Positions 62,529 through 64,000 of a DNA stretch of 64,000 nt are shown here, in pieces. The notes beneath the pieces are model-generated. The model did not search any database. It saw nothing but the letters and a program-made list of their open reading frames with translations, and had not been told where the DNA came from. This DNA comes from Bacillus australimaris (GTDB lineage: Bacteria; Bacillota; Bacilli; Bacillales; Bacillaceae). Position numbers and translations under genes: made by a program. The DNA lies in NCBI RefSeq assembly GCF_001307105.1, contig NZ_LGYN01000012.1, positions 62,001-126,000 on the forward strand, given 5' to 3'. The first letter of the stretch is position 1, and each line of letters opens with the position of its first letter.

Positions 62529-64000
62529 TTATTTCTTTCCTTCAAATCGTTCCACAAATGTTGCGAGCGATCTCACCATCACACCTGTTGCTCCTGTTGG
62601 GCCAAAGCATGAAGGCTTTTCTGTTGTTGCGGTTCCTGCAATATCTAAGTGAACCCAAGGCGTATCCTCAGCAAATTCACCAATGAAAGCACCTGCCATG
62701 ATTGCATGACCATCACGGCCTGGTGAGTTATTAAGATCCGCCATTTTGCTGTTTCGCACTCGTTTTTTGTCTTTTTCTGTGATTGGCAGCTGCCAGATCA
62801 TTTCACCGCATTCTTCTGATGCCTCTTTAAATTGAGCATACAGTTCATCGTTATTGGTCATCACACCTGTTGTCTCATTTCCAAGCGCCACAATGACACC
62901 ACCAGTTAATGTTGCCACGTCTACAAGGACAGAGGCACCATGCTGCTTCGCATATGTCACTCCATCTGCTAAAACAAGACGGCCTTCTGCATCTGTATTG
63001 AGCACTTCGATTGTTTTACCGCTTAGTGACACAATGACGTCATCCGGCTTCATAGCATCTGCTGAGATCATATTATCGGTTGAGGCAATGACAGCAATGA
63101 CATTTTGTTCCGGGCGAAGTTCCCCGATGATTTCCATTGCGCCTAAAACGGAGGCTGAACCGCCCATATCTGTTTTCATACCGACCATACTAGCTCTTGG
63201 CTTTAAAGAATATCCACCGGTATCATACGTGATGCCTTTACCAACAAGGCCGATGACGTCTGTCCATTCTTCCTTGCCTTGATATTTCAACACGATGAGC
63301 TTTGGCGGTTCTGTTGAGCCTCTATTGACCGCTAATATGCCGCCCATCCCAAGCTCTTCCATTTGTTCTTTATCTAAAATTTCAATCTCAAATTCGTATT
63401 TATACGCAAGCTCTGCCGCATACGAAGCGAGATCAGAGGACGTGAGCATGTTCGGCGGCATATTCACAAGGGTACGGGCCGAATTAACTGACTGTCCGTA
63501 CACTTCGCCGACTTTCAGACTCGCCTGAATTTCAGCTGTATCATGATCCGTCGTAGCATAAACAAACTCGATGAAACGATCCGGTTCATTTGTTTTATGT
63601 TTAAAATCCTGTAATTCATATGTAGCTAAAAGACAGCTTTCAGAAAGGGCATGAGCTGCATCTTGAGCAGGCAGATCCTTTCCAATAAACGTATCCAGCA
63701 AGACAGAAACCGCTTGCTTTTTATCTTGATGAAGCTTTTTAAATAAATGGGCAAACACTTCTTTTGCCTCTTCAAACGTGTAATCTGATTCCTTCCCAAG
63801 CCCGACAAAATAAATGCGTTTGATGCCTGTTTCAGGGGATGGGAAAAACTTCGAAAGCTGATTTCGTTTGGAAGAAATATCGCCTTCTTTTAATAATTCA
63901 GTGATTCTTCCTTCAAGTAATTCATCCATTTCTTTTGCTTTTCCTGATAATTGGCTCTTTTGAAAAAGTCCAATTGCCACTGTATCTTTATGCTGCCATT
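62529..64000 (-). CDS. yuiE: Leucyl aminopeptidase (M17), 5' end missing
   Basis: About 490 residues visible; the frame stays open to the window edge with W-Q-H-K-D-T before [10 protein letters not shown], so the true start, about ten residues upstream as in B. subtilis YuiE (500), is outside. M17 metalloprotease: metal and catalytic residues in [43 protein letters not shown] and HLDIAGTA. Cytoplasmic enzyme that removes N-terminal amino acids from peptides. Confidence 0.93.
   Translation of the reverse strand, partial: WQHKDTVAIGLFQKSQLSGKAKEMDELLEGRITELLKEGDISSKRNQLSKFFPSPETGIKRIYFVGLGKESDYTFEEAKEVFAHLFKKLHQDKKQAVSVLLDTFIGKDLPAQDAAHALSESCLLATYELQDFKHKTNEPDRFIEFVYATTDHDTAEIQASLKVGEVYGQSVNSARTLVNMPPNMLTSSDLASYAAELAYKYEFEIEILDKEQMEELGMGGILAVNRGSTEPPKLIVLKYQGKEEWTDVIGLVGKGITYDTGGYSLKPRASMVGMKTDMGGSASVLGAMEIIGELRPEQNVIAVIASTDNMISADAMKPDDVIVSLSGKTIEVLNTDAEGRLVLADGVTYAKQHGASVLVDVATLTGGVIVALGNETTGVMTNNDELYAQFKEASEECGEMIWQLPITEKDKKRVRNSKMADLNNSPGRDGHAIMAGAFIGEFAEDTPWVHLDIAGTATTEKPSCFGPTGATGVMVRSLATFVERFEGKK

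Noticed and set aside
62621-62636. ComA-box-like TTGCGG...TGCAA
   Set aside because: Lies deep inside the aminopeptidase coding sequence, wrong spacing; chance match.
1-64000. CRISPR array, tRNA or rRNA genes, insertion sequences, prophage
   Set aside because: Looked for regularly spaced repeats, transposase or integrase proteins and RNA gene signatures; none seen.

Overview
The window looks like a stretch of the chromosome backbone of a low-GC Gram-positive endospore former of the genus Bacillus. The gene order is essentially that of the B. subtilis 168 segment running from pgi through yug, kinB/kapB/kapD, pbpD, yuf, mrp, comAPXQ-degQ, pnc, yue, yuk, ald and yui. The divergence of the proteins and a few extra genes suggest the B. 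pumilus / B. safensis / B. altitudinis group (inference, about 70% sure). I see no rRNA, tRNA, CRISPR array, insertion sequence, integrase or prophage. Both ends are cut inside genes: pgi on the left and a leucyl aminopeptidase on the right.

Layout. 1-8.7 kb is metabolism: pgi, two tandem iron-type alcohol dehydrogenases (yugK, yugJ), small proteins yuzA and yugI, the alaR-alaT alanine transaminase operon, hydrolase yugF, yugE and the C-S lyase patB. 8.8-11.4 kb holds the KinB branch of sporulation signalling (kinB, kapB, kapD). 11.6-15.9 kb has an MFS transporter, penicillin-binding protein 4 and two small proteins. 16-25.3 kb combines the malate sensor pair malK-malR, the guanosine ABC importer nupNOPQ (with a CodY-box-like site) and the malate/Na+ symporter maeN. 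25.5-31.3 kb is the seven-gene mrp Na+/H+ antiporter operon.

31.3-36.6 kb is the quorum-sensing locus comQ-comX-comP-comA-yuxO with degQ upstream, all on the minus strand. ComX and the input half of ComP are the pherotype-specific parts. degQ has a ComA-box-like dyad, and a second cluster of ComA-like half-sites lies further upstream. 36.6-43.5 kb holds yuzC, the EAL/HDOD protein yuxH, the NAD-salvage pair pncB-pncA, and small yue genes including a duplicated GerPF-like gene. 43.6-45.1 kb is a secreted lipase-like gene that I do not recall at this place in B. subtilis. 46.6-56.5 kb is the type VII secretion operon (yukE, yukD, yukC, yukBA, yueB, yueC). 56.8-64 kb has adeR-ald, a BirA-controlled bioY, a Spo0M-like gene, transporter yuiF and the 5'-truncated aminopeptidase.

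How it fits together: much of the window serves stationary-phase decisions (KinB phosphorelay input, ComQXPA-DegQ, Yuk secretion), nutrient uptake under CodY/MalR/BirA-type control, and sodium handling (Mrp and MaeN). Most intergenic spaces carry clear intrinsic terminators, many of them bidirectional. Several start codons were moved from the longest reading frame to one with a good ribosome binding site. One (yueD) appears to be ATT. I did not find a wholly new system; the best leads are regulatory (the degQ upstream region, the yuk promoter inverted repeat, the malK dyad) and the unusual start codons.
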